A DNA stretch of 15,072 nucleotides from Chitinophagaceae bacterium (GCA_947459455.1 CANHEC010000008.1:1-15072); one strand, 5' to 3'; counted from the first letter of the stretch, positions 1-7,932 are shown. Made by a program: numbers and translations. Notes: a model not told the origin generated them from the sequence alone.

Positions 1-2565
1 CAAATCGGCTGTTCCGTCCAACAATTTGTAAGGGTCGTCGTTGGCTGTTAGTTCTTTGCCATTGACACCGACCAGGTAATAACCGGTATTCATCTTCATG
101 CCCGGGCGGTCCAGCGGGCTGCTCAGGCCGGGGTTCCAGCTTTCGGTGTTGTAAATGCGGGCTATTTTCCAGCGGCCATTTTCGGCCACCAAATCGGCAC
201 CCAGCAGGCCCACGGTTGGGTTGTCGGTTTCAGGAAAATCGCCTCCGAACACAAAGCTGTGGCCCACGCTTAGTTCGCCATTCACCTGGTCGAGTATATA
301 GGTCAGGTCGGCACGGTGCTTTACATACGGAATGAGCGGCGCATAGCGCTGGTACACTTCGTCCCAGTTGCGGCCATGCAGGTTGGGGTCGTAAAAATAA
401 TCCCGCTCATAGCGCCAGGCTTCGTCAAACATTTGCTGCCATTCCTGGCCACGGTCGAGCTGCATACGCAGGTCAGTTTTCAGTGCTTTCGCGTCGGCTC
501 CGCTGGGGCCACCGGTGCTTACCACCTTCCAGGCGCCCTGGCTTGATACCAGCAGCTTTTTACCATCTTTTGAAGCCTGCATCCCATTCACGCCCGTCAT
601 AAACTCTTTGGCTTCTTTGGCCTCCAGCGAAAACTTGTGCAGCACGCTGGGCCTGTTGGGCACCCGCTCCAGTATAAATGCAGAGCCGGCCATGCCCGCC
701 ACTACTACTCCGTAGTTGCGCTTGGGCATGGGCAGCGGTATGGTGCGACGCTCCAGTCCGTCAAAGTCTATTTGCACCTCCTCTTTCGACTTCTCGGCAG
801 GCTTCTCCGGTGCCTTTGCCTTCTCCTCTACCTTGGCCTCTGCCTTGACCTCTGCCTTGACCTCACCCTTGACCTCTGCCTTCACCTCTTCCTTTTTCAC
901 CTCTTCTTCGTCACTGGTGGGCTTAAAGGGGCTTTCGTCGCTTTTGCGCAGGTTTATCACATATGCCTCGTACTCGGGTCGGGCATTTTGCGAGCTGGTA
1001 TTGGCCCAGCCGCTGCCCAGCGCTACCTCGGTACTGGCCAAAAAGTACAGGTGCTTTTGGTCGCGGTCCCAGGCAGGCGAAAACGCATCGGCAAAGGCGT
1101 TGGTGAGTCTTTGTACCGTTTTGCTCCGCACATTGTACACCTGTATGGAGCGCAGCATATTGGCGCCGGTTTTGCTGTAGGCCAGCCATTGGCCATCGGG
1201 GCTCCAGGTTAGGCCCATATCGCCACGTTCTATGTTTAATCCGCCCACGTCGGCCGTTTCTATTTTGCCGGTGGCCAACTCCAGTACTCGCACCCGCACA
1301 TCGTCGTCGGCAAAGGCAATGTATTTGCCATCGGGGCTCCAGGTAGGTTCCCAGGCCATTTTCGATTCGCCAATGGAGATGCTGCGAGGCGCACTCATGC
1401 CGTCTTGCCTGGCCAGCATCAACTGGTAGCCCTTGCCACCGGCATCGCTAAACCAGGCTACTTCATCGCCCTTGGGCGACCACATGGGCGCCCGGTCGGC
1501 CGTGCCGCTGCTTTTGGTCAGGTTGCGTACGTCGCCATTTTCTACCGGCACGGTAAATATTTCGCCCCTTGCTTCCATCACAGCCCGCTTGCCAGTGGGG
1601 CTCAGGTCGGCCCAATTGATGCTACGGCCTACGTTTTCCCAGCGGGGCGCCGACCACGGAAAATCGCCCACAACTTGGATCGCCAGTTGCTTGCCGCCCC
1701 CACCGTTCAGGTCGGTTTGGTGCAGCCAGCCGTCCCGCTCGTACAGCAGGGTATTGCCATGGCCTGCCAGCCACTTTACATCCGATCCTTTGAAACGGGT
1801 GAGCTGGGTCAGCTTACCATTGGCAGGCTGGTAGCTCCAGATATTGGCCACACCGCCGTCGCGGTCGCTCAGAAAATAAATTTTATCGCCCAGCCACAGC
1901 GGCTGTATGTCGGTGCTGCGTTGTGGGTTGGGTATCAGCACTTCGCTGTAGTCGGCCAGGTTTAAAATGATCAGCGGCGTGTTTTGACCACCACGGTAGG
2001 CTCGCCATTCCACATCCCAGCGGTCCATTTTGTCTATCACTACCTGTTTGCCATCGGCCGCATAGCTGCCATCGTTGCCCCACTGGCGGGCCAGCAGCTG
2101 GCTGGGGCCACCGGTAATAGGCACGGTCCACAGGCGCATGTAAGTGGCTGGTGCGGTTTCACGTTCGGATGCGTACAATACGCGGGCACCATCGGGCGTC
2201 CAGCCACGGGCTACCGAATTGGCGGGATGCCAGGTCAGGCGGGTGGCTTCGCCCCCTTTGGCGCTTACCACATACACCGCATTGCTGCCACTGCGGTTGC
2301 TGGTAAAAGCAATCGATTTACCATCGGGCGAAAAATGCGGGTCGGACTCCACCGCCGGCGTGCTGGTAAGGCGCAGCAGGTTATTTCCATTCAAATCAGC
2401 TATCCACAAATCGGCGCCGTAGGCAAATACTATCTGCGTGCCGTGTACTGAGGGCTGGCGCAACAGTCGGGTACCTTGGCCAAAGGCCGTGGTGCCTAAT
2501 AGTAACAAAGCAGCGGCTGCCAATAAATACAGCGGATACCGCAAAGGGCGAGCAAAAATTTTCAT
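1..2565 (-). CDS. Secreted tricorn-type protease with PDZ domain, 3' end beyond window
   Basis: I translated this from the ATG at 2565; the frame stays open for 855 codons to base 1, so the C-terminus lies outside. Residues 1-29 form a signal peptide (MKIFARPLRYPLYLLAAAAL onward, ending AFGQ). A beta-propeller region follows, to about residue 545, with TolB/WD40-like repeats carrying SPDGK or SPDGQ motifs (FSPDGKSIAF, WSPDGKYIAF, WSPDGQWLAY). A Lys/Glu-rich linker spans about 548-597. From about 715 comes the tricorn core domain C1 (FDEAWRYERDYFYDPNLHG), with GHS at His769 matching the catalytic His of tricorn. A PDZ-like domain begins near 783. The nucleophile Ser and the rest of the C2 domain are not in the window, so catalytic competence cannot be judged. 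Family role: degradation of peptides, here presumably periplasmic because of the signal peptide. Two weak -7 boxes lie upstream on the minus strand (2595-2602 and 2607-2614). Confidence 0.9.
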   Translation of the reverse strand, partial: MKIFARPLRYPLYLLAAAALLLLGTTAFGQGTRLLRQPSVHGTQIVFAYGADLWIADLNGNNLLRLTSTPAVESDPHFSPDGKSIAFTSNRSGSNAVYVVSAKGGEATRLTWHPANSVARGWTPDGARVLYASERETAPATYMRLWTVPITGGPSQLLARQWGNDGSYAADGKQVVIDKMDRWDVEWRAYRGGQNTPLIILNLADYSEVLIPNPQRSTDIQPLWLGDKIYFLSDRDGGVANIWSYQPANGKLTQLTRFKGSDVKWLAGHGNTLLYERDGWLHQTDLNGGGGKQLAIQVVGDFPWSAPRWENVGRSINWADLSPTGKRAVMEARGEIFTVPVENGDVRNLTKSSGTADRAPMWSPKGDEVAWFSDAGGKGYQLMLARQDGMSAPRSISIGESKMAWEPTWSPDGKYIAFADDDVRVRVLELATGKIETADVGGLNIERGDMGLTWSPDGQWLAYSKTGANMLRSIQVYNVRSKTVQRLTNAFADAFSPAWDRDQKHLYFLASTEVALGSGWANTSSQNARPEYEAYVINLRKSDESPFKPTSDEEEVKKEEVKAEVKGEVKAEVKAEAKVEEKAKAPEKPAEKSKEEVQIDFDGLERRTIPLPMPKRNYGVVVAGMAGSAFILERVPNRPSVLHKFSLEAKEAKEFMTGVNGMQASKDGKKLLVSSQGAWKVVSTGGPSGADAKALKTDLRMQLDRGQEWQQMFDEAWRYERDYFYDPNLHGRNWDEVYQRYAPLIPYVKHRADLTYILDQVNGELSVGHSFVFGGDFPETDNPTVGLLGADLVAENGRWKIARIYNTESWNPGLSSPLDRPGMKMNTGYYLVGVNGKELTANDDPYKLLDGTADL
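832..891. repeat. Five degenerate 12-bp tandem repeats in the protease linker
   Basis: Units read on the plus strand as CTTGGCCTCTGC, CTTGACCTCTGC, CTTGACCTCACC, CTTGACCTCTGC and CTTCACCTCTTC. On the coding strand each unit encodes a four-residue block of the type A-E-V-K. The repeat is a whole number of codons, so gain or loss of units only changes linker length. It separates the propeller from the protease core. Confidence 0.85.
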
Positions 2566-2670
2566 GCCGGAAAAGCAGTTTTTGGGGGTGAGGAAAAAGA
2601 TAGGTTGAAAAGTAAGTGCAAAAAGCTGGTGGCCGCAAGGCATTTACACTATGGGCAAAAAACGAAGGAT

Positions 2671-2696
2671 AAAAAAAGCCGGCTGCGGGGCCGGCT
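2671..2696 (-). terminator. Rho-independent terminator after the membrane protein gene
   Basis: A perfect 7-bp stem, AGCCGGC (2677-2683) with GCCGGCT (2690-2696), has a 6-nt loop. On the minus strand it is followed by a T run (2671-2676). It sits 22 nt past the stop codon of the upstream minus-strand gene and about 105 nt before the protease start, so it separates the two units. Confidence 0.85.
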
Positions 2697-2718
2697 GAAA
2701 GAAAGATGTGCGAAGCTG

Positions 2719-3270
2719 TTACGCTTTTCGGCGGGTTAGAAACCAGCCCAGCCAAAGCCCGGCCAGCCCAAACGCGGCCAGACTATCCAGCAGTTCAATG
2801 CGAATGCCCGGTGTTTCGTACCAGATAAAACCCGGGTAAGGCTGAAAGCAAAAGCTCATAAAGCCCACGCTGAGCGACGCCAGCAAGATGGTGCCGAATC
2901 CGGCATTGGTCATTTTGCTGAGCAACCACACCAATACAAACGCCAGCACCAGGTTGGTGCCCAATCCTCGCAATATATTGGCGCCCATGTTGGTGTTGAA
3001 GCTGGTATTGTAGTTCACCACGGCCCATGGCTTGCCGGCCCAGGCGGTTTGCACTTTTTCCATCTCTTCCATGCTGGTGCCGGGTGGCAGGCCGGGCAAA
3101 AAATACATGCCTTCGCCGGGCAGCTGCTTGCCCAGTGTTTCCAAAATAGCAGCATTGTTGGGCGTGTACTTTTCCTGCACTGCATGCAGGTTCAGAAAAG
3201 TGTGGCTGGCAGTTTGCCACGCCATAATCAGGAAGCCGGCCACAACGGCGGCAATCAGGTTTCTCATCAT
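2719..3270 (-). CDS. Unknown integral membrane protein, 183 aa
   Basis: I do not recognise a named family. The protein starts with two Met codons (3270 and 3267; either could be used). A hydrophobic N-terminal segment at residues 4-19 (LIAAVVAGFLIMAW) is followed by a polar stretch of about 80 residues. That stretch contains YFLPGLPPG (about 56-64) and a probable extracytoplasmic loop. Three more hydrophobic segments lie near 103-119, 125-143 and 158-178, and the tail TRRKA fits a cytoplasmic C-terminus. The overall pattern, one helix plus a loop plus three helices with an early SHTF motif, suggests a small inner-membrane protein of unknown function. It has its own good promoter just after the malic enzyme stop and its own terminator, so it is probably monocistronic. 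Confidence 0.8.
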   Translation of the reverse strand: MMRNLIAAVVAGFLIMAWQTASHTFLNLHAVQEKYTPNNAAILETLGKQLPGEGMYFLPGLPPGTSMEEMEKVQTAWAGKPWAVVNYNTSFNTNMGANILRGLGTNLVLAFVLVWLLSKMTNAGFGTILLASLSVGFMSFCFQPYPGFIWYETPGIRIELLDSLAAFGLAGLWLGWFLTRRKA

Positions 3271-3289
3271 GCTGGTAACGTTTGTTTGA

Positions 3290-3320
3290 AAAACCTAATC
3301 TATCCCCTTTACCCGACAAA
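3290..3320 (-). promoter_or_regulatory. Bacteroidota-type promoter for the membrane protein gene
   Basis: On the minus strand TTTG (3320-3317) is followed after exactly 19 nt by TAGGTTTT (3297-3290). That is a 7/8 match to the Bacteroidota -7 consensus TAnnTTTG. The predicted transcript starts about 13 nt before the ATG. The promoter lies in the short spacer after the malic enzyme stop codon. Confidence 0.6.
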
Positions 3321-3339
3321 TGCAAGCCAGCTGCCAGCA

Positions 3340-4518
3340 CTAGCCTGCCAGCGCTGCCTGCCGCACCGCCTCGGCCACTCGGTGTGCCACTGCCGGATCG
3401 AGCGTAGCCGGGATGATATGGTCTAAAGAGGGCTCCCGCAAATGATCGGCGATGGCATAGGCCGCTGCCAGCTTCATAGCCGGCGTGATGCGGGTAGCAC
3501 GAGCATCGAGCGCCCCGCGGAAAATGCCGGGAAAGCCCAACACATTGTTGATTTGGTTGGGCAGATCGCTGCGGCCGGTGCCTACAATAGCAGCACCTCC
3601 TTTTTTGGCTTCGTCGGGCATTATTTCGGGTATGGGGTTGGCCAGTGCAAAAATGATGGCGTTGTTGGCCATGGTTTGCACGTCGGCGGCGGTCAGCAGG
3701 TTGCCTTTGCTTACACCTATAAACACATCGGCACCTTTCAGTGCATCCTGCAGGCTGCCCCCCAGGTTGTTCATGTTCGTGTAGTCCAGCAGTTGCGCTT
3801 TTTCGTCGTTCAGGTCGGTGCGGTGGCGGCTGATGATGCCCTTGCTATCGCAGGCTATTACATCTTTTACCGAAATGCAGCTGGTGCGTTCATCAGCATA
3901 GCCCTGGCAGCGCAGCAGTCGGGTAATGGCCGTGCCGGCGGCACCGGCACCGTTTACCACCACCTTCAGGTCGAACAATGATTTGCCTACCAGTTTGGCC
4001 GCATTAATAAGACCGGCCAGTACCACGATAGCTGTGCCATCCTGATCGTCGTGAAAAACGGGAATGCCGATATCCTGCAGCCGCCGCTCAATTTCGAAAC
4101 AATGCGGCGCAGCAATATCTTCCAGATTGACCCCGCCAAAAGTGGGTGCCAGGTAGCGCACCGTTTTAATGATTTCCTCCGTATCCTGCGTCGCCAGACA
4201 GATCGGGAATGCGTCGATATCGGCGAATTTTTTGAACAACATGGCTTTGCCTTCCATCACGGGCATGGCAGCTTCGGGGCCAATGTTTCCCAGGCCCAAC
4301 ACTGCCGAACCATCCGTCACGATGGCTACGCAGTTGCCTTTCAGCGTATAGTCGTACACCTTGCTTTTATCAGCTGCTATGGCCTCGCAGGGCGCCGCCA
4401 CCCCGGGCGAGTACACCTTGGCCAGGTCGTCGGTGGTACGCACATCCATTTTATTGCGTACCGTTATTTTTCCCCGCAGGGTCTTGTGCAGTTGGATCGA
4501 TTCTTCAAACACGTTCAT
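3340..4518 (-). CDS. NAD(P)-dependent malic enzyme, short form
   Basis: This oxaloacetate-decarboxylating malate dehydrogenase converts malate to pyruvate and CO2 with reduction of NAD(P). The length is 392 aa. Visible family motifs are the catalytic Tyr36 in KVYSPGVAAP, Lys91 in VMEGKAMLF, metal ligands Glu133-Asp134 in GGVNLEDIAAP, the HDDQDGTA motif (156-163), a Rossmann NGAGAAG (189-195) and TGRSDLPNQINN (about 314-325). It ends at about residue 392 and has no phosphotransacetylase-like C-terminal domain, unlike the roughly 750-residue MaeB fusions common in Proteobacteria and many Bacteroidota. Cofactor preference cannot be read reliably from the sequence. A weak -7 box, TACTTTTA, lies at 4544-4537, about 19 nt before the ATG. 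It follows fba on the same strand, but a strong terminator lies between, so it is probably transcribed separately. Confidence 0.95.
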   Translation of the reverse strand: MNVFEESIQLHKTLRGKITVRNKMDVRTTDDLAKVYSPGVAAPCEAIAADKSKVYDYTLKGNCVAIVTDGSAVLGLGNIGPEAAMPVMEGKAMLFKKFADIDAFPICLATQDTEEIIKTVRYLAPTFGGVNLEDIAAPHCFEIERRLQDIGIPVFHDDQDGTAIVVLAGLINAAKLVGKSLFDLKVVVNGAGAAGTAITRLLRCQGYADERTSCISVKDVIACDSKGIISRHRTDLNDEKAQLLDYTNMNNLGGSLQDALKGADVFIGVSKGNLLTAADVQTMANNAIIFALANPIPEIMPDEAKKGGAAIVGTGRSDLPNQINNVLGFPGIFRGALDARATRITPAMKLAAAYAIADHLREPSLDHIIPATLDPAVAHRVAEAVRQAALAG

Positions 4519-4591
4519 ACTTCACGATTGAGCCGGTAAAAGTAGCCAAATCGCCAGCCGCAGCTGCATTGGTCATTGCACAGGCGTGTAT

Positions 4592-4637
4592 AAAAAGCCC
4601 ATTGCCCCGAACCGGCCGGCGGCCAGCGGGGCAATGG
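4592..4637 (-). terminator. Rho-independent terminator after fba
   Basis: An 11-bp perfect stem, CCATTGCCCCG (4599-4609) with CGGGGCAATGG (4627-4637), encloses a GC-rich 17-nt loop. On the minus strand it runs into GGGC and TTTTTA. It lies 36 nt past the fba stop and about 75 nt before the malic enzyme start. Confidence 0.88.
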
Positions 4638-4672
4638 AGCTCATTGAAAAATGCGGCTAAACCAATACCTGG

Positions 4673-5749
4673 TCAGGCCAGGCTATTCACTGCATTCAAA
4701 TCGCTGAAAGAGTGGCGCAGGCGGGCTATCATGCTCTCTTCGCCCTTACGCAGCCATACCCGCGGATCGTAGTACTTCTTGTTGGGCGAGTCTTCACCTT
4801 CAGGGTTGCCGATCTGGCTTTGCAGGTAGCCATGCTTATCAGCTTCGTAGGCCCGAATACCATCCCAAAAGGCCCATTGGATATCGGTATCAATGTTCAT
4901 TTTGATAACGCCGTAGCCAATGGCTTCGCGAATTTCTTCGGTAGTAGAGCCTGAGCCGCCATGGAATACGAAATCAACAGGATTGGCGCCAGTGCCAAAC
5001 TTTTCCTGAATGTACAGCTGCGAGTCACGCAAAATTTTGGGTTCCAGCTTTACGTTGCCCGGCTTGTACACACCATGCACATTGCCAAACGCAGCAGCTA
5101 CCGTAAAGCGGTGGCTGATCTTTTTCAGTTCTTCGTAAGCGTAGGCTACTTCCTCGGGCTGCGTGTACAGCTTCGACTTTTCAACGTGGGTGTTGTCTAC
5201 CCCATCTTCTTCGCCGCCTGTTACACCCAGTTCTATCTCCAGCGTCATACCCAGCTTGCTCATGCGCTGCAAAAACTTACTGCTGATTTCGATATTTTCC
5301 TTGATTGGCTCCTCACTCAGATCGAGCATGTGGCTGCTAAAAAGCGGCGTGCCGGTCTTCTCGAAATGTGCTTCGCCGGCTGCCAGCAGGCCTTCTACCC
5401 AGGGCAAAATCTTTTTAGCGCAGTGGTCGGTATGCAGAATAACAGGTACTCCGTACGCCTTAGCGGCATGGTGTACATATTGAGCACCGCTGATGCCGCC
5501 CGCTATCGAAGCAGCTTCGTTGGTATTCTTGATGCCCTTGCCAATGAAGAATTGTGAACCGCTGTGCGAGAACTGAATGATGACAGGCGATTGTACTTCG
5601 CGGGCCGCTTCCAATACTGCATTAATGGTATTCGTACCGGTTACGTTGACGGCTGGCAGCGCAAAGCCCTTCTCTTTGGCAAAGGCGAACAGTTGCTGCA
5701 CTTCATCGCCCCACAACACACCGGGACGGAATTGATTGCTTGTAGACAT
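4673..5749 (-). CDS. fba: Fructose-bisphosphate aldolase, class IIA (zinc-dependent)
   Basis: This enzyme catalyses reversible cleavage of fructose 1,6-bisphosphate to glyceraldehyde 3-phosphate and dihydroxyacetone phosphate. The 358 aa match the E. coli FbaA type in length and motifs. These include HTDHC (106-110) with catalytic Asp108 and zinc ligand His109, the EIELGVTGGEEDG segment (171-183), zinc ligands His225 (GNVHGVY) and His263 (FHGGSGS), and NIDTD (285-289) of the phosphate/substrate site. The start at 5749 gives the usual N-terminus. Upstream on the minus strand is a one-mismatch -7 box, TTATTTTG (5800-5793), then a 10-bp tandem repeat in the predicted leader. A strong terminator follows the gene. 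The next locus to the right on the plus strand carries gap and pgk, the following glycolytic steps. Confidence 0.97.
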   Translation of the reverse strand: MSTSNQFRPGVLWGDEVQQLFAFAKEKGFALPAVNVTGTNTINAVLEAAREVQSPVIIQFSHSGSQFFIGKGIKNTNEAASIAGGISGAQYVHHAAKAYGVPVILHTDHCAKKILPWVEGLLAAGEAHFEKTGTPLFSSHMLDLSEEPIKENIEISSKFLQRMSKLGMTLEIELGVTGGEEDGVDNTHVEKSKLYTQPEEVAYAYEELKKISHRFTVAAAFGNVHGVYKPGNVKLEPKILRDSQLYIQEKFGTGANPVDFVFHGGSGSTTEEIREAIGYGVIKMNIDTDIQWAFWDGIRAYEADKHGYLQSQIGNPEGEDSPNKKYYDPRVWLRKGEESMIARLRHSFSDLNAVNSLA

Positions 5750-5765
5750 TGCTTGACTGTATTGA

Positions 5766-5785
5766 TTTAATGAACTTTAATGAAC
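5766..5785. repeat. Perfect 10-bp tandem repeat in the fba leader
   Basis: TTTAATGAAC occurs twice in direct tandem (5766-5775 and 5776-5785). It lies between the putative fba -7 box and the fba ATG, just downstream of the expected transcription start. It could be a regulator site, an mRNA leader element or a chance duplication. Confidence 0.7.
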
Positions 5786-5848
5786 GGGTGTGCAAAATAA
5801 GGAATGCCCGTGGCTTGACACAGTGAGATAAATCAGGGAACAACTACC

Positions 5849-6577
5849 CTATTTGCCTGCCAACCACTGAAGCGCCCCCAGCAGGTGCTGCTTGAACGCA
5901 GGATCGGCGTAGGTTTCGGGGTGGTGGCCAAGGGCGGTATAAAATGCACGCCCCCCTTCAAACTCGTGGCACCATGCCATCGGATGGAAAGTGCCCATGT
6001 TGCCGCCTTCGTAACTCGACTCATCGATGGCCAGTAAAAAACGCAACTTGTCCTTTTGCAGGTCTTTGAAATTGTAGATCTCTTCGAACCGATTGAAAAC
6101 TGCAGGCCAATGACGCGTAGCAGGATGCGTACTATCCAAATTGACGTAACTGGCATTTTGCGGCTTAGGGTGATCCTGAAAGTAAGCGCCAGCCAGTTGG
6201 TTGTACCAGGGCCATTGATACTCGGTATCGGCCGCTCCGTGAATACCCAGAAAGCTGCCACCTGCTCTGATGTATTGCTGAAAGGCCTGCTGCTGCGCAT
6301 CGTTCAGTACATCGCCGGTGGTACTCAGAAACACCACCGCCTGGTAGCGGCCCAAATTGGCCTCGCTAAAATCCTCTGCATTTTCGGTAGTGTCTGCAAT
6401 AAAGCGATGCTTGGCTGCCAACTCCAGCCATAGCGCTTTGCCCTGCAATATAGAGGCATGCCGAAAACCTTTGGTTTTAGAAAACACGAGTACCCGAGTA
6501 CCCTTCAGCGACTGACCAGCAGAAGAAAAAAAAGCCAGTAATAGCGCCAGCGAAACAAACAGACAGCAACGCTTCAT
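5849..6577 (-). CDS. Secreted ThuA-like domain protein
   Basis: The 242-aa protein has a ThuA-like (class I glutamine amidotransferase-like) fold. Visible motifs include VLVFSKTKGFRHASI near the mature N-terminus, AVVFLSTTGDVLND, GGSFLGIHGAADTEYQWPWY, and ALGHHPETY near the C-terminus, all typical of the family named after trehalose utilisation. The exact substrate is unknown. I chose the ATG at 6577 because it begins a clear signal peptide (MKRCCLFVSLALLLAFFSSA then GQ). A longer reading from 6634 adds 19 residues without a signal-like character and starts upstream of the candidate -7 box TATCTTGG (6603-6596). The protein is probably periplasmic or surface-exposed. In Bacteroidota such proteins often act near carbohydrate metabolism, but no carbohydrate-use genes are adjacent here. 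Confidence 0.88.
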   Translation of the reverse strand: MKRCCLFVSLALLLAFFSSAGQSLKGTRVLVFSKTKGFRHASILQGKALWLELAAKHRFIADTTENAEDFSEANLGRYQAVVFLSTTGDVLNDAQQQAFQQYIRAGGSFLGIHGAADTEYQWPWYNQLAGAYFQDHPKPQNASYVNLDSTHPATRHWPAVFNRFEEIYNFKDLQKDKLRFLLAIDESSYEGGNMGTFHPMAWCHEFEGGRAFYTALGHHPETYADPAFKQHLLGALQWLAGK

Positions 6578-6660
6578 GCCCAATGAATTGAAATGCCAAG
6601 ATAGCTGAAAAAAGCGCTGGCCACCGTTTGGCACTACACAAGGCCACAGGTACAGAAACG

Positions 6661-6690
6661 AAAAAAGCGCCGACAGTGTCAGCGCTTTTA
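6661..6690 (-). terminator. Terminator after tRNA-Glu (symmetrical)
   Basis: The stem AAAAGCGC (6663-6670) pairs with GCGCTTTT (6682-6689), and an inner GAC/GTC pairing continues it across a C/A mismatch. A runs on the left and T runs on the right mean it could act in both directions. On the minus strand it begins 6 nt past the tRNA 3' end, so its likely job is to end the tRNA transcript. Confidence 0.85.
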
Positions 6691-6695
6691 CTTCG

Positions 6696-6767
6696 TAGCC
6701 CGTACGGGAATCGAACCCGTCATTCCTCCGTGAAAGGGAGGCGTCTTAGCCGATTGACCAACGAGCC
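6696..6767 (-). tRNA. tRNA-Glu (anticodon UUC)
   Basis: The minus strand folds as a cloverleaf. The acceptor stem GGCTCGT pairs with ACGGGCT (G1-U72 wobble, discriminator A). The anticodon stem CCTCC/GGAGG holds the loop CTTTCAC, giving anticodon TTC. The T arm is ACGGG TTCGATT CCCGT. CCA is not encoded (A73 is followed by CGAAG). It is transcribed alone, with a consensus promoter immediately upstream and a terminator immediately downstream. Confidence 0.95.
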
Positions 6768-6785
6768 ATTTTCGGATTGGGAGCG

Positions 6786-6816
6786 CAAAAATAGGCGTCG
6801 GGCATTTTTCGCCAAA
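6786..6816 (-). promoter_or_regulatory. Consensus Bacteroidota promoter of tRNA-Glu
   Basis: On the minus strand TTTG (6816-6813) is followed by exactly 19 nt and then TATTTTTG (6793-6786), a perfect match to TAnnTTTG. The predicted start is about 10-13 nt before the tRNA 5' end. This is the clearest promoter in the window and supports the Bacteroidota assignment. Confidence 0.8.
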
Positions 6817-6859
6817 TTTTTTTTTGCCTTCCTGCGTTTTTTTAACCTGTTCAATGTCA

Positions 6860-6890
6860 TTTCACGAATGAAATCAATCGGTTACCTTCG
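6860..6890 (+). promoter_or_regulatory. Candidate promoter of gap
   Basis: TTTC (6860-6863) lies 19 nt before TACCTTCG (6883-6890). These are one-mismatch versions of the TTTG and TAnnTTTG boxes with the same spacing as the tRNA-Glu promoter. The expected leader before the gap ATG is about 20 nt. Confidence 0.5.
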
Positions 6891-6918
6891 CCACGCATTT
6901 TAAAAACACCTTCTAACC

Positions 6919-7932
6919 ATGAGTACAGTTAAAGTTGCTATCAACGGTTTTGGCAGAATTGGCCGCCTGGTCTTTCGCCAGATTTATAATATGGAAGGCA
7001 TTGATGTAGTAGCCATCAATGACCTGACCAGCCCCAAAACCCTGGCACACCTGCTGAAGTACGACAGCGCACAGGGCCGTTTTGAAGAACAAGTTTCGGC
7101 CGGCGACGACAGCATTACCGTGAATGGTGATGTCATCAAGATCTATGCACAAAAAAATCCGGCCGACATTCCCTGGGGTAGCCACGATGTAGATGTGGTG
7201 CTGGAGTGCACCGGTTTCTTTACCGATAAGGCCAAGGCAGAAGCCCACCTGACAGCCGGCGCCAAGCGAGTGGTGATTTCAGCGCCTGCCACCGGCGACC
7301 TGAAGACCATCGTGTTCAACGTAAACCACAGTACTCTCGATGGCAGCGAAACCATCATCAGCTGCGCCAGCTGCACTACCAACTGCCTGGCCCCCATGGC
7401 ACAGGTACTGGAAGATCAGTTTGGCATTGTAAACGGTCTGATGACCACCGTGCATGCCTACACCAACGACCAGAATACCCAGGATGCGCCGCATGCCAAG
7501 GGTGATCTGCGCCGGGCACGTGCTGCCGCTCAAAACATTGTGCCCAACAGCACCGGTGCTGCCAAAGCCATTGGCCTGGTACTGCCCAGCCTGAAAGGCA
7601 AACTGGACGGTAGCGCCCAGCGGGTTCCCACCCTCACTGGCTCGCTGACGGAGCTGACAGTGATACTAGGAAAAAAGACAACCGTAGACGAAATAAATGC
7701 CGCCATGAAGGCTGCTGCCAACGAAAGCTTTGGCTACACCGAAGACGAAATTGTGAGCAGCGACATCATTGGGATCCGCTACGGCAGCCTGTTCGACGGC
7801 ACTCAAACCCGTGTACAAACGGTAGGCGACACCCAGCTGGTACGTACCGTGAGCTGGTACGACAACGAAATGAGCTACGTGAGCCAATTGGTGCGTACCG
7901 TACATTATTTTGCAGGTCTTATCAGCAAATAA
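6919..7932 (+). CDS. gap: Glyceraldehyde-3-phosphate dehydrogenase, type I
   Basis: This enzyme oxidises and phosphorylates glyceraldehyde 3-phosphate to 1,3-bisphosphoglycerate, with NAD as the likely cofactor. At 337 aa it is the normal family length. The Rossmann motif INGFGRIGR (8-16) is followed by INDL (33-36), whose Asp35 fits NAD preference. The catalytic motif SCASCTTNCLAP places the nucleophile at Cys152, and His179 lies in TVHAYTNDQ. The anion-site segment RRARAAAQNIVP and the C-terminal WYDNEMSY are intact. Its TAA stop shares one base with the ATG of the following lipoprotein gene (TAATG). A strong terminator-like hairpin starts 27 nt past the stop, so most transcripts may end there. 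Confidence 0.98.
   Translation: MSTVKVAINGFGRIGRLVFRQIYNMEGIDVVAINDLTSPKTLAHLLKYDSAQGRFEEQVSAGDDSITVNGDVIKIYAQKNPADIPWGSHDVDVVLECTGFFTDKAKAEAHLTAGAKRVVISAPATGDLKTIVFNVNHSTLDGSETIISCASCTTNCLAPMAQVLEDQFGIVNGLMTTVHAYTNDQNTQDAPHAKGDLRRARAAAQNIVPNSTGAAKAIGLVLPSLKGKLDGSAQRVPTLTGSLTELTVILGKKTTVDEINAAMKAAANESFGYTEDEIVSSDIIGIRYGSLFDGTQTRVQTVGDTQLVRTVSWYDNEMSYVSQLVRTVHYFAGLISK

Noticed and set aside
637..1212. Plus-strand ORF of 191 codons with a Leu/Asp-rich repetitive stretch
   Set aside because: It is the antisense of the tricorn-type protease gene, whose minus-strand frame is open for 855 codons with clear domains. The Leu-rich repeat is only the reverse reading of the Lys/Glu linker.
3442..3981. 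Plus-strand ORF of 179 codons over the malic enzyme gene
   Set aside because: It is an antisense shadow. The minus-strand frame carries all malic enzyme motifs, and this ORF resembles no family.
5784..5811. Terminator for the ThuA-like gene (ACGGG with CCCGT)
   Set aside because: It has only five base pairs with an 18-nt loop and no T run, so it is not a convincing terminator.
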